In this document: positions 12,190 to 24,510 of the stretch, piece after piece
Numbering within the stretch: position 1 is the first letter of the stretch
How the letters are laid out: the number at the start of each line of letters is the position of its first letter
Assembly (NCBI GenBank): GCA_000320605.2
Contig: KB445814.1
Coordinates: 310,001 to 374,000, forward strand
Source: Gelatoporia subvermispora B
Taxonomy: Eukaryota; Basidiomycota; Agaricomycetes; Polyporales; Gelatoporiaceae
Length of the DNA: 64,000 bases
Reading direction: 5' to 3'
Notes under the pieces: generated by a model
Told to the model about the DNA's origin: nothing
Database searches by the model: none
Seen by the model: only the letters and a program-made list of their open reading frames with translations
Position numbers and translations under genes: made by a program

Positions 12190-12790
12190 TGTGCACCGAC
12201 AGACACACGAGACGACTTCGACGACGGGCCGGCGGCTGCAACCTGACGTAGGCAACGCGACCTTTGCCGCATATGGCAGGAGGGTTGCCAAACACAGAAG
12301 GGACACACGTGCGGGGACATGTCGGGGTGCGTTCAACTTCGCTGTCTGTCGTGATCTTGTCCTCCTTCTCATTCTCAACTCGCCGCTCCTATGCGCGCGC
12401 ACAGCTATTATCACCTCCCAGCTCCTCGCGCACGGTCGCCATAGTGTACCGACACACTGCCGCCCGCAATCGCGCCCTCCGCCGCCGCCTTCGACTTCCT
12501 CTCTCTCGTCTGCGCGGCCCCTGCAACCTGGCGTTCACACCGTTCACCAAGGCTGATTACTGCTAGAAAACGGGTTGCACATGCTGCAGAGGTTCCGCTC
12601 TACCCGCTCTACCCACACCCTAAACCTTGCGTCATCTATACACCGAATCGCCGATGGGACCGTTACGGTTACCGTCTTCTCCGACCTTCACGATGACGAG
12701 AACTCCTGGGACATGTGAGGCCCTCAACAGGACATCAGTACCGCATGACATATCATTCGTCTTCTGCAACAGGATGCCTATGTGCGGGTC
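12190..12790 (+). pseudogene. Metallophosphatase fragment, copy 1 (N-terminus)
   Basis: N-terminal remnant of a calcineurin-like metallophosphatase. It carries the shared upstream block (12261-12313, with CACGTG at 12306) and then a decayed leader region like those of copies 2, 5 and 7. Near 12665-12740 it reads TVTVFSDLHDDENSWDM, stop, GPQQDIS. SDLH is the metal-binding D-x-H motif of the superfamily. The similarity ends near 12790, so the rest of the enzyme (NGD, GNH and GHxH motifs) is missing. No continuous reading frame remains. Confidence 0.6.
12261..12313 (+). repeat. Shared upstream block R, copy 1
   Basis: First of five copies of a roughly 55-base block whose most constant core reads TATGGCAGGAGGGTTGCCAA. 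A CACGTG hexamer follows at 12306-12311. Confidence 0.7.
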
Positions 12791-13133
12791 ATTTGCTGAT
12801 CTCTAGGGCGAAATGCGGTAGAAACTCAGATTGACGGATATACGCATATATCCGCTCGTAACACGGTAAGCGCCCATCCGTTGGATGTATCCATTTGCAC
12901 AACTTACTCGTGTAGGATATATCCGACAATCTGAAGTCACTTGCATCGTATATATGTCATAATTGCAAAAGGGAACTCCCGCTGAGCATGAGATAGACAG
13001 GATACCATCGAACAATGTATAAGTAGGTGAATGAGCTACCAACAACGATAAAATTGGGTAAGAGAGAACCTCAAGTCGGGTCGCGTGAAAGTATTATGTA
13101 CAATGGGGACATAGCATGGCATGAGGACGACCA
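12791..13133. other. Intergenic, no gene seen
   Basis: AT-richer spacer between phosphatase copy 1 and the membrane-protein pseudogene. Around 12835-12930 there are short imperfect inverted motifs built on ATATATCCG, with no coding character. Confidence 0.35.
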
Positions 13134-14658
13134 TTAGATGGTGAAGAAGCCAGTCCAAGTAACCGTCTCAAACACACCATTTGGCATACGACGGAGCGAA
13201 ATGAACATCTCCACAAAGAGGAAGCCTCGTATGTAGAAGACAAGCATCGCCCATATGCTTAGCAGAGAGTATGCGAGTCTCTGCCGTTCGATCATTCAGA
13301 TGTTTCCAAATTCCCTTCTTGCATGAAATCGGGCGGGTTTTGATGTGCCAGACAATCCATAGGATTATTCCAGGGAGTGATGCCATGACAGATGCAATGC
13401 GCCATAGTAAACGTTCGATGTCGGTGGGAAAATAACTGCCCCAAGCGATGCAATGCTATGCCCCGAAGGTAGCGCTCACAAGGATGTAGATTAGTGAGAT
13501 GATCTTGCCGAGGTGCTTGTCGCTCTCGGATGGTGAAGGAGGTGCAAATATTTGAAGCAAATAGTCAGCGATTTCATAGCACAGTCGGACGAGGGTCTTC
13601 TTGTGAACATGGAGGATATATTTCGTGATGGTTTTTTGCTGAAGGTTACCGTGCTCAACATCAACCCACGCATCTCGGATGTCTCGGGCAACATCCCAGA
13701 TCTTCTTCGCAAGGAAACCCAGCGGTGAGGGAGTGGGTGGAGGACGACCATTATCGTGCGAGGAGGGCCAGATAGAACCATCTTCAATCTGGATACGTGT
13801 CTGAACATCCTTCGGCTTGTAGAACCAGACCAGGTACAGTATCACGGTGATTGCTACATAACCAAGGGTGCCGACTTCGAGGATTGAAAGTGGGAGATGT
13901 TGGGCAGTACGTGCGCAACATTGCAGCACGAACCACATCACCTGCGTGAGAGTGATCAGTTTGGAAAATGTGTCGGCCTTGCTTTTGTCGTTGATCTGGA
14001 AAGTGAATGTTGTTGAACGAGCGATCTGCCGTTTGTCCTCGAGTTCGATAATCCTCTCCAACGTCACAACGGTCTCCCGGTGGCCATCGCGTAAACCAAT
14101 ATCAAACCCTCCCATCCGAGCGTAAAATCCTTCAGTCAGAGTCTACCTCTCTCGTTCCCTTGGCGACTCCTTCTCTGGAGGATCATCCTCTGACATATCA
14201 TCCCCTCCATCTCCTCCATCCTGCTCGTGCCCTGCGTCCCCTCCGCCCCCTTCTTCTTGTCCCCCTTCTCTTGCACGCATTTCCTGGTACTTTCCGCGGC
14301 CCCGGTCTGCTTGTGGGACATGGAATTCGCCGGCAAGACTCGAAAGGAAAGTTGAAGGAGTGTCAGGCAAGCTGGCATTTTCCTGATCTGACGGATGAGA
14401 CTGACAGAGGGCTTTGTTACACCTCCGTACGTCGCGTCGCACGTAGATGAATTCGGTAATGGCGAACGTTAATGTGAGTTCTGGAGAAACGATCATGAAC
14501 AATGCCCACAGCATCTTATATAGAGTCAGATGTCTGGTGATATCGGTGCGAACAGACGTCCAGGTACAGAGAATCAGGAGCGAGATACATGTCCTGAGAA
14601 TATCGAATGTCCCGCGAGATGAGGGGTCTGGGAAAATCCCATCATGTGTATCTTCCGA
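13134..14658 (-). pseudogene. Decaying multi-pass membrane protein gene
   Basis: Uncharacterised membrane protein of a family common in Polyporales-like fungi. From 14658 the minus strand reads SEDTHDGIFPDPSSRGTFDI, then CTWTSVRTDITRHLTLYKML and PELTLTFAITEFIYVRRD, an acidic Gly/Asp/Glu-rich loop, EGFYARMGGFDIGL, further hydrophobic segments (LGYVAITVILYLVWFYKP and LGKIISLIYILVSATFGA), SYFPTDIERLLWRIASV, and a final helix with FLFVEMFISLRRMPNGVFE before the stop at 13134. Two in-frame TAG codons interrupt it (14143-14145 and 13456-13458). A frame change near 13300 separates the last helix from the rest. The first exon upstream of 14658 is not identified. The protein similarity is otherwise well kept, so inactivation looks recent, or the assembly carries errors. 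Confidence 0.65.
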
Positions 14659-16460
14659 CTAGGAAAGTAGCGCAATGTGTTTCAGTAGTGTCCGAAAGAA
14701 GGGAATGTGTGTGGACAGACCATCGAGTCGAGCAGACCTTCCCGCTTGTACGAGGGAATGGGCACGGAGGAGTTGGTACACAGCGGGAGTGAAATTGAAA
14801 GAAGAGCGGGTCAACCAAAGGCCTATCAATGCGTAGGATTCACAGAAATATCATGACCAAGTAGAGCATCATGTCAACAGCGCAGCAGTAAACGTTGCAT
14901 ATGAGCCGTGAACAAAACATTCTAGTATAACAGGCACCAGAAGTTCTCAGGAGCGTGTGCGCATATGCTTGTGCTTCCAGGCGTCGAATACATGCCGTGA
15001 CAGCTGCCGCAGCGCTCCAGGGAGTAACAACGGGGTTTGATGCGTGCGAGGGCACAGTGCGCAACAATGGCAGGCGCCGAGAAGGAGCCTCAAGTTCATC
15101 GATCGACATGTCCACCCGCAAGATTTCTCTTATCTGGTTCTGACATAGAGATTGATAATTCCTGCATTTCGAGCACTGTCGAGGGAGAGCAAATCTAAAT
15201 TGTGCGACAAGCAGGTCTTCGAAGGCTGTACGGCAGAGCGGCAAATTCAACGGACACACCGCCAACCCATGACAGTTCGGTCGGTGTTATCTGAGCCGCG
15301 AAGGCTTCCCTTCAATCCATGGCATCCCCTTGACCTCAAGGCTGCAGCGTGTGCTATCACGTGATGAATATACCTATCCGAATGCACCTGCGTCGAGACT
15401 CCGGGAGTCTGGACGCAGGTGCAGTCTGATTCCACGTAGATACGCCGGAACTGAGCGAGAAACCAGGTCTAATCGTTTAGACACATCCTCTGATTGGGCC
15501 GCGAGCAAGGCATGTCACAAAGCCAATACTGCAAGAACTCAGTTGAGCGGACGCTCTACGCAGTGCAAGGTGACATCCTCGAGATGAAAGTTGAGTTAAT
15601 GAGTGGTATCGGTTTGAATGATTCATTCGAGGTTTATCAGCACTGATTGGAAAGTTTGCAGAAGGTGATGTGCATACGGAGAGCTCTCCACACTATCGCC
15701 TATGGGACCAGTCTCTGTCAGTTACGGATCCGTCACATGCAGGTCAAGTGAAGGGCTCACGTCGGCGACTATGTGTGCGAGCACGAGTTCGCGCTCAAGT
15801 CCATCGGCACAATGTTACTTCAAGCTCGGACCCTAGATCAGGTCCTCGTTCAAGTCGGTTACCAGGACGCCGCCTGTACATGGTCTCGCCGCCGCGTAGT
15901 GCACACCGCGGGTATTTCCGCGGGTGTTTAGCCATCTATCCGTACCCATCGCGTCTAAGCCTGTGGGCTTGAAGCACAGCTTGTTGTGCTTGTAATTCAA
16001 CGGTGAGAATGCGTACCTCCTGGTCAAGCTAGTTAACGCTGAAGCATCTTTTTACCCTCATTGCACAATCAATTCGATCTTCGGTCCATAGGCAGGGATG
16101 AAGTGCTGTAGCCTCTGAAGCTAGAAGGTGTCGATTCTTGAAGTGCAGCCATCAGGCGCAAAGGCACGCGTACCTGGAAGACCATCTACGTTGGAATATA
16201 GGGACTCGGTGTAGCCCGGACATGATGCAGTCTTGAGGACTTGCAGGACGAGCTGTACCATCTACGTCGTCGCTGCCAGGCTTACGATGTGGGATTTGCA
16301 TGTATGTCGCCGCCGGCCAGACATCCGATGGGTTGCTTGCTTGACGCCTGGCCAGAAGATCGCAACAGAATCTCGGTGACATTGAGTGAGGATCGAGGAT
16401 CGAAGATCGACACTCGACACTCGAGAAGTACCGATATGTGATAGACGGGAAGAAAGCGCA
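14659..16460. other. Long region without a supported gene
   Basis: Several frames of 60-141 codons (for example 15265-14840 minus and 15670-15972 plus) show no family motif and overlap frames on the other strand. The 5' exon of the membrane-protein pseudogene probably lies near 14700-14830. I recognise nothing else. Confidence 0.35.
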
Positions 16461-18020
16461 CATGCGTGGCCGGAATTTGGCGCGAGGAATGTGAACTTTG
16501 CCAGATATGGCAGGAGGGTTGCCAAATGCAGACGAGAACGCACGTGCACAGACGCGTCATCCATGCGTGGGCGCGCAGTTCCCTCTGGCTTCTCGGAGTC
16601 GTTCTGTCAGCGGCATATACGCTCAGCTCAATCGCTTTCTTCGCCTTGTCCGGGCTTGGTATAACTTCGCTCCTTTGCGCGCGCACAGCACATGTAACCG
16701 GGGCACCGTCGTCCCGAGCGGCATTCTCTTTGCATGCTCTCTCCTACCCGATCAAGCCCAACGCCGCGTTTCACTCTGGCCGCATGCTCAAGATGGGCGT
16801 ATTCTCTGACCCTCACTACGGCGAGGAATCCCTGGGACGCGTGAGCCACAACAAGACACCAATACCGCATCTGATGAATTTTGTCTTCGCCGACGAGAAG
16901 CTCGGCTACGTATGAGTGTCGAGCTGGGAAGGGGCGAAGGAAGGTAGATGGACTTGTATTGAATGGCGACCTTACCATCGGAGAATGTTAGTGCACGTAT
17001 TTGGGCTTCTTGAAGCATCGCTGACTTTCGTCCGACGTATTCCCATGGACATTGTTCTCGCGGATGAGCAGCCCGATTATATGTAGGCTATTTGGTTGTG
17101 TCGAGGGAGAAATGGGTGGGAGGGACCTCATTGCCAGGGTTAGTGAGTATCCCCTCGCTCTGCTCGCCGCATGGCCAACTCTTGCCAGTCATCGTTTTCT
17201 AGAATTCGTTCCAGCTCATCGACGAGCTCGCCCCGTCCCTCGACAGCTGCCGCATCTCCTCGTTCATACACGGCGTATACCCCTCACTTCCCGCGCTCAC
17301 CTTCCCGCTTCCACCGCCCTCTACACTGGCACTGCGCTTCCTGGAGTCGTCAGCGAGGTGAGATCCGGAATGTACTGTGTCCCCACGAGTCCCTGGACCT
17401 CCGCACCACACTTTGGATCGCGGCGTGTGTGCTGATGAATTACGGTGCAGGTGTATCAGCACGAGAGTAGTGCGTCACGGTGATCCTCGACTGGGTATAC
17501 GCACTGCCAAAAGGCTGGGACACACGTGCATCTGCCGTTCGTGTGGTCCTCCCATCTATTGTCTACGTCTCGATCACATCTCTTCTCTCTCCGTAGCAAA
17601 GATCGCACTAGTCTTGCCGCCACTCGCAAAGTTACCATAAAACGCTAAGCATCACCTAGCTTGAAGAGAACCACACATTGTCCGCTTTGTTTACGCGCGG
17701 CTGAAGTAGCACTGGGGTGGAGTACACAGATGCGCCGCCCGTGCTCATGCTATGATTGTCCGACTCGCGAGGTGTGTGTGCTCGTAATTTCACTTAGCTG
17801 TGTGGCTGACTTCGTCCTCTTCCAGAGTTCTACATCTGGCACCGTGCAGTTTCCCGCCACTTTGCACCTCTCTAGCCCATCCCCGCTCGCCTTTCCGCTC
17901 TTCCTGGCGGCTTGTCTCCCAGTAGGAGCTCTACAACCGTCCCAGACTGGGTCGAGAACACTGTCGCGGGCAGGGTCGAGCAGTAGACCTCGCTGATGAA
18001 CGCCGCAGGGGTATTCCGGA
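16461..18020 (+). pseudogene. Metallophosphatase pseudogene, copy 2
   Basis: One of the longer decayed phosphatase copies. After block R (16489-16548) a frame reaches GRMLKMGVFSDPHYGEE (about 16775-16825), preserving the D-x-H motif, followed by MNFVFADEKLGYV and a stop. Around 16950 the NGD motif survives in LVLNGDLTIGEC. Scattered fragments in changing frames follow to about 17460. A late segment at 17905-17995 reads TVPDWVENTVAGRVEQ, a stop, then TSLMNAAG. The C-terminal GHxH part is absent. Many stops and frame changes; no splicing pattern restores an open frame. Confidence 0.7.
16489..16548 (+). repeat. Shared upstream block R, copy 2
   Basis: Second copy of the block, with the core TATGGCAGGAGGGTTGCCAA identical to copy 1 and CACGTG at 16541-16546. 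Confidence 0.75.
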
Positions 18021-18059
18021 GAACTCCGCCACTGTGACGAGATCGACAAGCACCAGGAG

Positions 18060-18714
18060 ACAGGTGAGAGCGGCTACGTGCGGTGTTCACGCGCGGTTAG
18101 AGCCCAGCGCTAGAAACGTGAACTTTGCCTGCTATGGAAGGAGAGTTGCCAAATGCAGAAGAGGGCGCACGTGCGACGACACGCCAGGGCGCGTCCATGC
18201 GCACGGCAGCTCCGCTCGCGCTTCTCTCTGGCTTCAAAGTCCTGCGTCAACCTCCACTCTACGACACCATCAATATTGTCGTCCTCTTTGATGTCCACTA
18301 TGGCGAGAACCTATGCGACGCGTGCGATCAAAAGCAGAATGTCAACAACTCCCTCCTGAATTCAGTACATCGTCCTCGCCGACCAGAGGCCAGAATATGT
18401 ATGGGCTATCTGGTTATTTCGAGAGCGGGATTGATATGACTATTGCGGCTTGCGGCTTTTTGAACGAGGAGCCCATTATCAGAGAGAGTGAGTAACCCCC
18501 GCGCCGCTCGCCGCCTCGCTAACTTCCACCAGACATCTTCCTCAAGGATCCCTCATCAGCGGGATCATCATGCTCCTCATCGGCTACCACATCTTCTTGT
18601 CGTTCGCACGCGGCGTACATCTCTCCCTCTCTTCCCGGGAGCGCTGCCTTTGGCGGCAATGAGCCGGATTGCCCATCTCTAGCCATCGTATTTCATGTCT
18701 TTCCTGACGTGCGC
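18060..18714 (+). pseudogene. Metallophosphatase fragment, copy 3 (N-terminus)
   Basis: Starts with block R at 18116-18175. Near 18270-18345 it reads VVLFDVHYGENLCDACDQ, keeping the D-x-H signature in the form DVHYGE, then QNVNNSLLN before the frame is lost. Short remnants continue to about 18700, including GYLVISRAG near 18400. Directly downstream is a DCPS-like fragment rather than the rest of the phosphatase, so the copy was joined to other sequence by deletion or rearrangement. Confidence 0.62.
18116..18175 (+). repeat. Shared upstream block R, copy 3
   Basis: Third copy; the core has two changes from copies 1 and 2. CACGTG at 18168-18173. Confidence 0.7.
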
Positions 18715-19015
18715 ACGCGCCACCGCGAGGTATGTTCTCTGCACACTCACTCGGGTAGCCTCCTCAATGTGGATACTCAGTCCGCTATAGACTTCTCGCC
18801 GCTGCTCTCCACGCCTACCGATCTGCAGTCCCAATTGTCCATGCTCTCTGGAAGCTCGCCAGGGCACAGAAGGCCTCTCGTTCGCCATCGTCCGCAACAG
18901 AGGACCGACCCCACAAGTCTAGCGCGGGAGAGCAGCTTCAATAGGCACTGCGCAACGCGGAGCTCATCAAGAGCACCGACATTGTGCATTACCTGGTACT
19001 GAGGGCACATCGCTC
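18715..19015 (+). pseudogene. DCPS-like fragment (exons 1-2)
   Basis: The DNA around 18855-18975 aligns by eye with exon 2 of the intact DCPS gene at 3629-5049. The clearest stretches are FAIVRN (intact: PAIVRI) and LRNAELIKSTDIV (intact: LRDARLIESTDI), the latter near 18950-18990. A stop lies in the middle (about 18920) and there is no open frame across the fragment. It is on the opposite strand to the intact gene and is flanked by phosphatase remnants. Confidence 0.65.
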
Positions 19016-19129
19016 TACCCGCTACACGCTCGCCGGAGGCTAGATGTTCGAGGGTCCCGCAGTATCCCGCGCAGCTCTGGAGGGAGCCCTCAGACCTCTA
19101 CCGCGTTTTGTTTTGGCTGCACAACGACA

Positions 19130-19440
19130 ATTATCTTCTCCCGCCACGAGCCGCTTACCGTGTCAGTCAGCGAAGGGCCCCGGGGGCTATGCGTACTGGG
19201 TGCCACAGACATGCGCTGGACGTTGACGTTCCTGCATCTACCGCCATGCGTCATCTTTTTTTGTAGTCTCGATATCGTGGGTCCGAACGCGGGGAGCTAG
19301 GGGCGTATACGGTTCGATTGTTTCGAACAGGCGCGCAATCCAGGTGCTACGGCCGACGCTCAACAGTATGTAGGACCCCAGGTTGACCCGGCCCTTTGCC
19401 TCGCCCTGTTGTCCCATGGCGTGGTATCGCAACTTCTCGT
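19130..19440 (+). pseudogene. Metallophosphatase internal fragment
   Basis: Short decayed piece. GPGGYAYWVP near 19175-19205 resembles GEEGPGMY in copy 5. AIQVLRPTLNSM near 19335-19372 matches HAIQTLQPTLNST of copy 4, and DPRL follows the stop as in the other copies. It probably belongs to the same damaged unit as copy 3. Confidence 0.5.
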
Positions 19441-19744
19441 GCCTCTAGCTGGGGCTAGCTGTACGCAACACTCGGGAGTCGGCACGCGGAGCACTCTCAA
19501 CGGCGTCTCATGTTACTGAATAGCAGTTGCTACTGAGTTCGCCTGTCCGATGTGTTATACCTGGTCTGCGAATTCTGCTTGTATTTGTCCCTCCGCACAT
19601 CCTAATTCAGTTCATGTGGTTCGGGGGTGACCACATTGTATAAGATCTAGATAGGGAACTGGACAACGACGAAAGACAAATAACGGTAGTTCTAAGAGGA
19701 TAAATCATAAGAATGGCATCATATTGCACGTGCTAAGAGCTCGA

Positions 19745-22479
19745 TTAGAACATGCGGACCCTCTTTGATGAGGACGAGGAAGGAATTGACGATGTTGCTC
19801 CAGGTCCGAGCGTACCAGCGGGAGAGTCCTCTGCCTTGCGTTTCAATATTGGGCGAAAATCTTGATCGAGAACCTCATTGCTGACTGCACGTCCTGTATC
19901 AGCTGACTGAGGCTCAAGTTTGCAAGTCAGAATGAGCCTACGCACCGGTTTCTGATATCGCTTCGACCTCGTCACTCCGTTCCTGTGACGAACAAGCCTC
20001 GGAGTTTTCATCGCTCTACAGTATCAGGGGTTCGAGGCAGTCGCGCTCAGGAAAAAGAACAGGCAGACGGACCTGGTATTCGTCAAGCTCCAGGGGCCAT
20101 GATAGAGGTCCTTGATCTGTACTCAAATCCTCTCCTTGTACGACACTCAGAACATCAGTGATCTCCGGTCGTCTAGAACAGTCCTCAGACCAGCAGCTCT
20201 CCATCAGTGTCCACATTGAGTCGGTCAAACCGACGGTTGATGTGACCGAGTGAGGGGGACGAGCAGGTCGTACGCCTCTTGTTATTTTGCGAATAACTTG
20301 GCCATCATTTTGGAAGTTATGGAAGGGGACATGTCCTGTGAAAACCTGCGCACACGTGACGATGCATTAGACAACACCATGTCAGGTAAATATGACTCTG
20401 ACCTCCCACATCGTCATCGATAATGAGTATATGTCGGACGCTTTGGTGAATCTACTTATGTCGGGCAATCCAAATTGCTCTGGGTCCAGAACCTCGGGAG
20501 CAGCCCATCGTATTGTCCCAGTCATAGGAGTCGTGGGCGTAAACGAAGTTCCGAGGTCAGTGATCAGTGTTGCTATCCCAAAGTCGATCAGACTCGCAAC
20601 ATGCTCCTTGTTGACAAGTACATTTGCCTATGTTCATAAATCAGTAATGTACGCGACAGAGATCATTAGTGATATTAACCGCTTTGAGGTCCGCGTGCAC
20701 GATTTCTAATGCATGTAAATATGCTAAACCGTCCGCAATGTCCCGCACCTGCAATGGTGTCAGTGGTGATGAGGCTGATATATGTACGATATTACCAGCT
20801 TGGTACGGTTCGACCTTGGGTTTTTGAAAAGATACTGCGAGACAGTGCCTAATGGCACCCATTCTGATACGAGGCAAAGAGGGTATAAGGACACATCAAC
20901 GCCGTGAAAGGTCGCAATATTTCTGTGCCGAAGATGCCTCCAGATCATTGCTTCTCTGAGAACCCGCTGGTTCATTTTCAGCTGACCCATATTGGACTGG
21001 TGCGGAGATAGCACTATACCTTTACAATTCGTGGATCACACCCGAATTCACGGCTGGACACAACCACCTTCAACGCAACATCCTTTTCATCGAGCTTCCC
21101 TCGAAACACACGCGAAGAGCCCCCAAATGCTTCTGCAGTGTCTCCAACCTGCTGTAACGATTGCAACCGGAGGACGACGGCTTGCGGATAAATTTGGTTC
21201 TTGGCGCATAGATGTCTGAGTAACTTCAAACCACGCTGATGACGGGTCTTGTTTGTCGGATCAGTGTGACATAGCCCCTGCATTTGGCGAGCGGCGTTAG
21301 TGACAAGCAGAATCAAACTCGGGACCAAGGCAATGTAAGTTGTGAAACAATGTACACACCTGATCTAAAAGGTCTACGGCAATTTTTGCATCTGCACCGC
21401 CCAGAGCCTTGAGAGTTGACAATGCAGTCTGTACTATATTCTCATTGACACCCGTATGTTGTGTGTCGAATATCTGATCAATGAGCACATCAATTGCGGG
21501 GATCTTGGGGTCACTGCATGATAGTACAGAATGCACCAGTTCTGGCACTTGTTTGCGAGTTTCTTCCTGTAATTCGCCAGCTGGACCTTCTTCCCCCCGT
21601 GGCTCCTGTTCATGCCCCTGTCTCAATGCGTCATCGCTATGATTTAGTGCTTGGCATTGACGCTCTCTCCTTATCGTGTCTACAAAGCGATTGTGCGCTT
21701 CTTCTGCCTCTTCCTCAACCATTTTCAATAGCTTTTCATGGCGTCGTCGCGATTCTTCCGGGAGCATCTCGGCAGCTGCTATCAAACTAGGAAAATTGGA
21801 TCCATCAGGCCCTATCGACTACTGAGCAATATTGATGCTCGTGACTCGTACCGTCGATGGGCTTGTGCAGCTTCCATTATGTTGTCACTACGAGAAATCC
21901 AGTGGTGTCTAGGCAGACTCAACAGCTCTTTGAATTCCAGTCTATCCTCAGGAAACAATAGTGCAGAATGATAGACTACTCACCCGTCGATTCGGACGAG
22001 TTGATCCCCCCCTGCTCGCCACCCAACCTAGCATCATCTGTATTGTGTAACGAAGCGGACTCGTATTGATCGGTTTCTGCCTCAGGATTGTCTCCGGGAG
22101 TTCGAGCCAACACGAGCTCGTCCACTGTGTCCGCTTCCTCCTGCTTCTCCGTGGCGCGCTCCTCCGATCTAATCATTACTTGTGCCCTCTGCTCTTCCCA
22201 TTCTAGACAGGATCCTAGAGTAGGAGCCGGTCCGAGTTCAAGGCCACACTGTTCAGCTGGTAGTGCCAGATTTGTCATACAGGCCGGGGTGTCTTTGGAT
22301 GAGTAGATCTGGGGCTGGAATAGTTCAATTCCCGAGTGTAAGTGCGGTATGTGATGTCCTAGGCTACACAAACAGGACAAGGTGGAGATGAGTTGAGTGG
22401 ACACTGTAGGGTAGGCAGTGGAAGTGTGAGCACAGCCGAGGACATCTTGTACAGGCACGTATCCCATCGTGGACATCAC
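19745..22479 (-). CDS. TKL-type protein kinase with basic C-terminal tail
   Basis: Second complete family member. The N-terminal exon (from 22479, start uncertain) holds an acidic disordered region ending GEQGGINSSESTG. Then come EMLPEESRRRHEKLLKMVEE, a Glu/Arg-rich helix, and STLKALGGADAKIAVDLLDQ just before the kinase part. Kinase features: FGGSSRVFRG, VALKV, MIWRHLRHRNIATFHGVD, catalytic loop VHADLKA (Ala for the Arg of HRD), LIDFGIA, RWAAPEV, SLSMTMWEVFTG and ESCWSEDCSRRPEI. Unlike the kinase at 5789-8632, an intron after LDEYQ leads to a tail, SDENSEACSSQERSDE, and a last exon ending SSSSSKRVRMF, a likely nuclear localisation patch. The intron near 21840-21800 does not join in frame with the signals I chose, so the N-terminal model may hold an error. 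Confidence 0.75.
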
Positions 22480-22929
22480 CCGATGTACCGATTTAGGTCA
22501 TGCTATGTACATCGCAGAAATAGAATAAGATTTCTCTCCATCTCCCTGGACGAATTGTAGAGGAAACATATATACGATACTCCCAATGTATGATCGCATT
22601 ACCTCACAGCCTACCTCGCTCGGTATATCGTATTTGTGCTGGCTGAGTACACCTTGTACACATCATAAATTGATCCTTAACACACTACAGAATATACCAG
22701 CTGTCGCTGGGACTTGATTGGCTGGATCGGATGTCCCATGCCGGTATATTGAGAATCTTCTCAGTCCCAACCGTTGAACGTTGAGAGCGTACATCAGGAA
22801 AACATCGCGTTGACTTTGACGCCTTCTACCTGCCTTTCGAGGCTTGCTGGCGTCTTCACCGCCCTGTTGCGCGCCAAAAAGGTGTCAAAGTCGCGCCCAA
22901 GAACCAAAAAGGCAGGCAAGTAAAATGGA
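22480..22929. other. Spacer between kinase gene and phosphatase copy 4
   Basis: Upstream region of the minus-strand kinase. No coding frame with a recognisable motif and no block R copy. Confidence 0.35.
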
Positions 22930-24510
22930 TGTTTTCCTGATGTACTCACTACAATCCAGTCATTATCTGCTTAGACAGCACGTTCAAGATCACCGTCTTC
23001 TGCAACCTGATAGCACGAGGCCCATGAGCATCGTCCCTGCGGATGGGAAGCCTGACTCAGGCCAGTGTCTCGTTACTCTGAGTCTGAGGCAAGATGCGGT
23101 GGATGGACTGTGTTTCAGTGTTCTGAACGGAGATCTTTCACCGGAGAATGTGAGATTACCCTCGGACTGCTCAAGATGTTGCTAGCTAGTAACACCAGAC
23201 ACATCCCGCCAGAACTTGACGAAACTCATCGACGAGATTGTTGCGCCCCTCGATATCTTCCGCATCGCATTCTCGTCTACCTACAGCGTACGCCATCCTC
23301 GTCCTCCTCTACCCGCCTTCCGTGACTCGACCATTTTCCTTCTCTCTGCTTGCGCTCTGCACTTTGAGCCCTTCGTGTTCGCCTTCGCAAAGATCACGCT
23401 GATACCATCACCTCGCAGAACCCGAACATCACCCACCTCGAAGAGATCCGGCCCGAGCAATTCGTCGCGCCTCTCAGATACACTCGCACCGTGCCTCTAG
23501 GCATCAGCAGCGGGACCTCGGGAGGGCCCCTAGATGTACTGAGGACCAGTGAGCGTAGCACACCAGGTCTGCACGCGTGGGCCACTGATGGTTATTTGGC
23601 TCTGCACAGGTATGTAAGCACGAGAATGGTTCGTCGGGGTAATGTTTACCGTGCATGCGCGGCTGAAGTGCGCTTGGGGTAACTCGCATGCACACGCAGC
23701 ACCCGTGTTTGTCCTGTGATTCCTCAACCCGCGCGGTACGTTCACTCACCGTGCCCTCCCGTCCGCATAGCTGACATTGTCTGATCCTGCGTCAACCTCG
23801 TGCATAATCATTGCATCTCACTGACCCGCATATCTTCTCCTCATCTCACCGCCTTTGGATCCCCCACGCTCCATCTCCCTTCTTCCACCGCGCTCACAAG
23901 CGGCTTCTCCCCCGGCGAGGACTTGACCGCTGCCCCGGACTGGGTGGACGACACCGTCGCGGGCTAGATCGAGCAGCAGACTGCGCTGACGGACACTGCA
24001 CGGGGAGCCCCGGGCGACATTCGTGCCGCGCTCACGTTTGTGTGTATCCCACCGTGCGTTGTCTTGTTTGCGTCACTGTTTGCTGCTCTTCTTCTACATT
24101 CAACCCGCGTGGCTTCGCACGCTAAGGGACTTGCGTTGGTCCCAAGCACTGTATGCGCGTGCTTGCGCCGTTTTTCTCCCCACCCGCAGCGATTTCCGTC
24201 GAGTCGTTCCAGGCTTACGCTGTTTGTTTTGGGACGTCACGCAATCCAGACGCTCCAGCCGACGCTCAACAGCACATAGGACTCCGGACTGAGCGGTGCG
24301 CACCACATAGGCTCATCATACATTGTGGATCCGCAATTGACTGGAGGGGTTGACTCGGGCTCGACGCAGGTGACGGCGGACTTGGCGGACCTCGGGAAGG
24401 ATCAGCCCTTCTCGGACTCGCTCAATGCAGACGTCAAGAATCTGCATGCTGTCATTTCAGGGCGTGGTGCGTATGCGGCAATCTGGCTAGTACGCTGGCG
24501 CCGATAAAAG
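22930..24510 (+). pseudogene. Metallophosphatase pseudogene, copy 4
   Basis: The most complete decayed copy, readable from motif 1 nearly to the C-terminal metal site. Order seen: TFKITVF then CNL where SDL is expected (about 22980-23010, D-x-H lost), VLNGDLSPENV (about 23120), KLIDEIVAPLDIFRIAFSST (about 23220-23280), NPNITHLEEIRPEQFVAPLR then YTRTVPLG (about 23415-23500), AAPDWVDDTVAG, stop, IEQQTALTD (about 23930-23995), HAIQTLQPTLNST (about 24238-24278) and GKDQPFSDSLNADVKNLHAV then ISGR (about 24395-24465). In the last segment SGR stands where a GHxH motif would be expected. Block R is absent. Several stops and frame changes. Confidence 0.75.
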
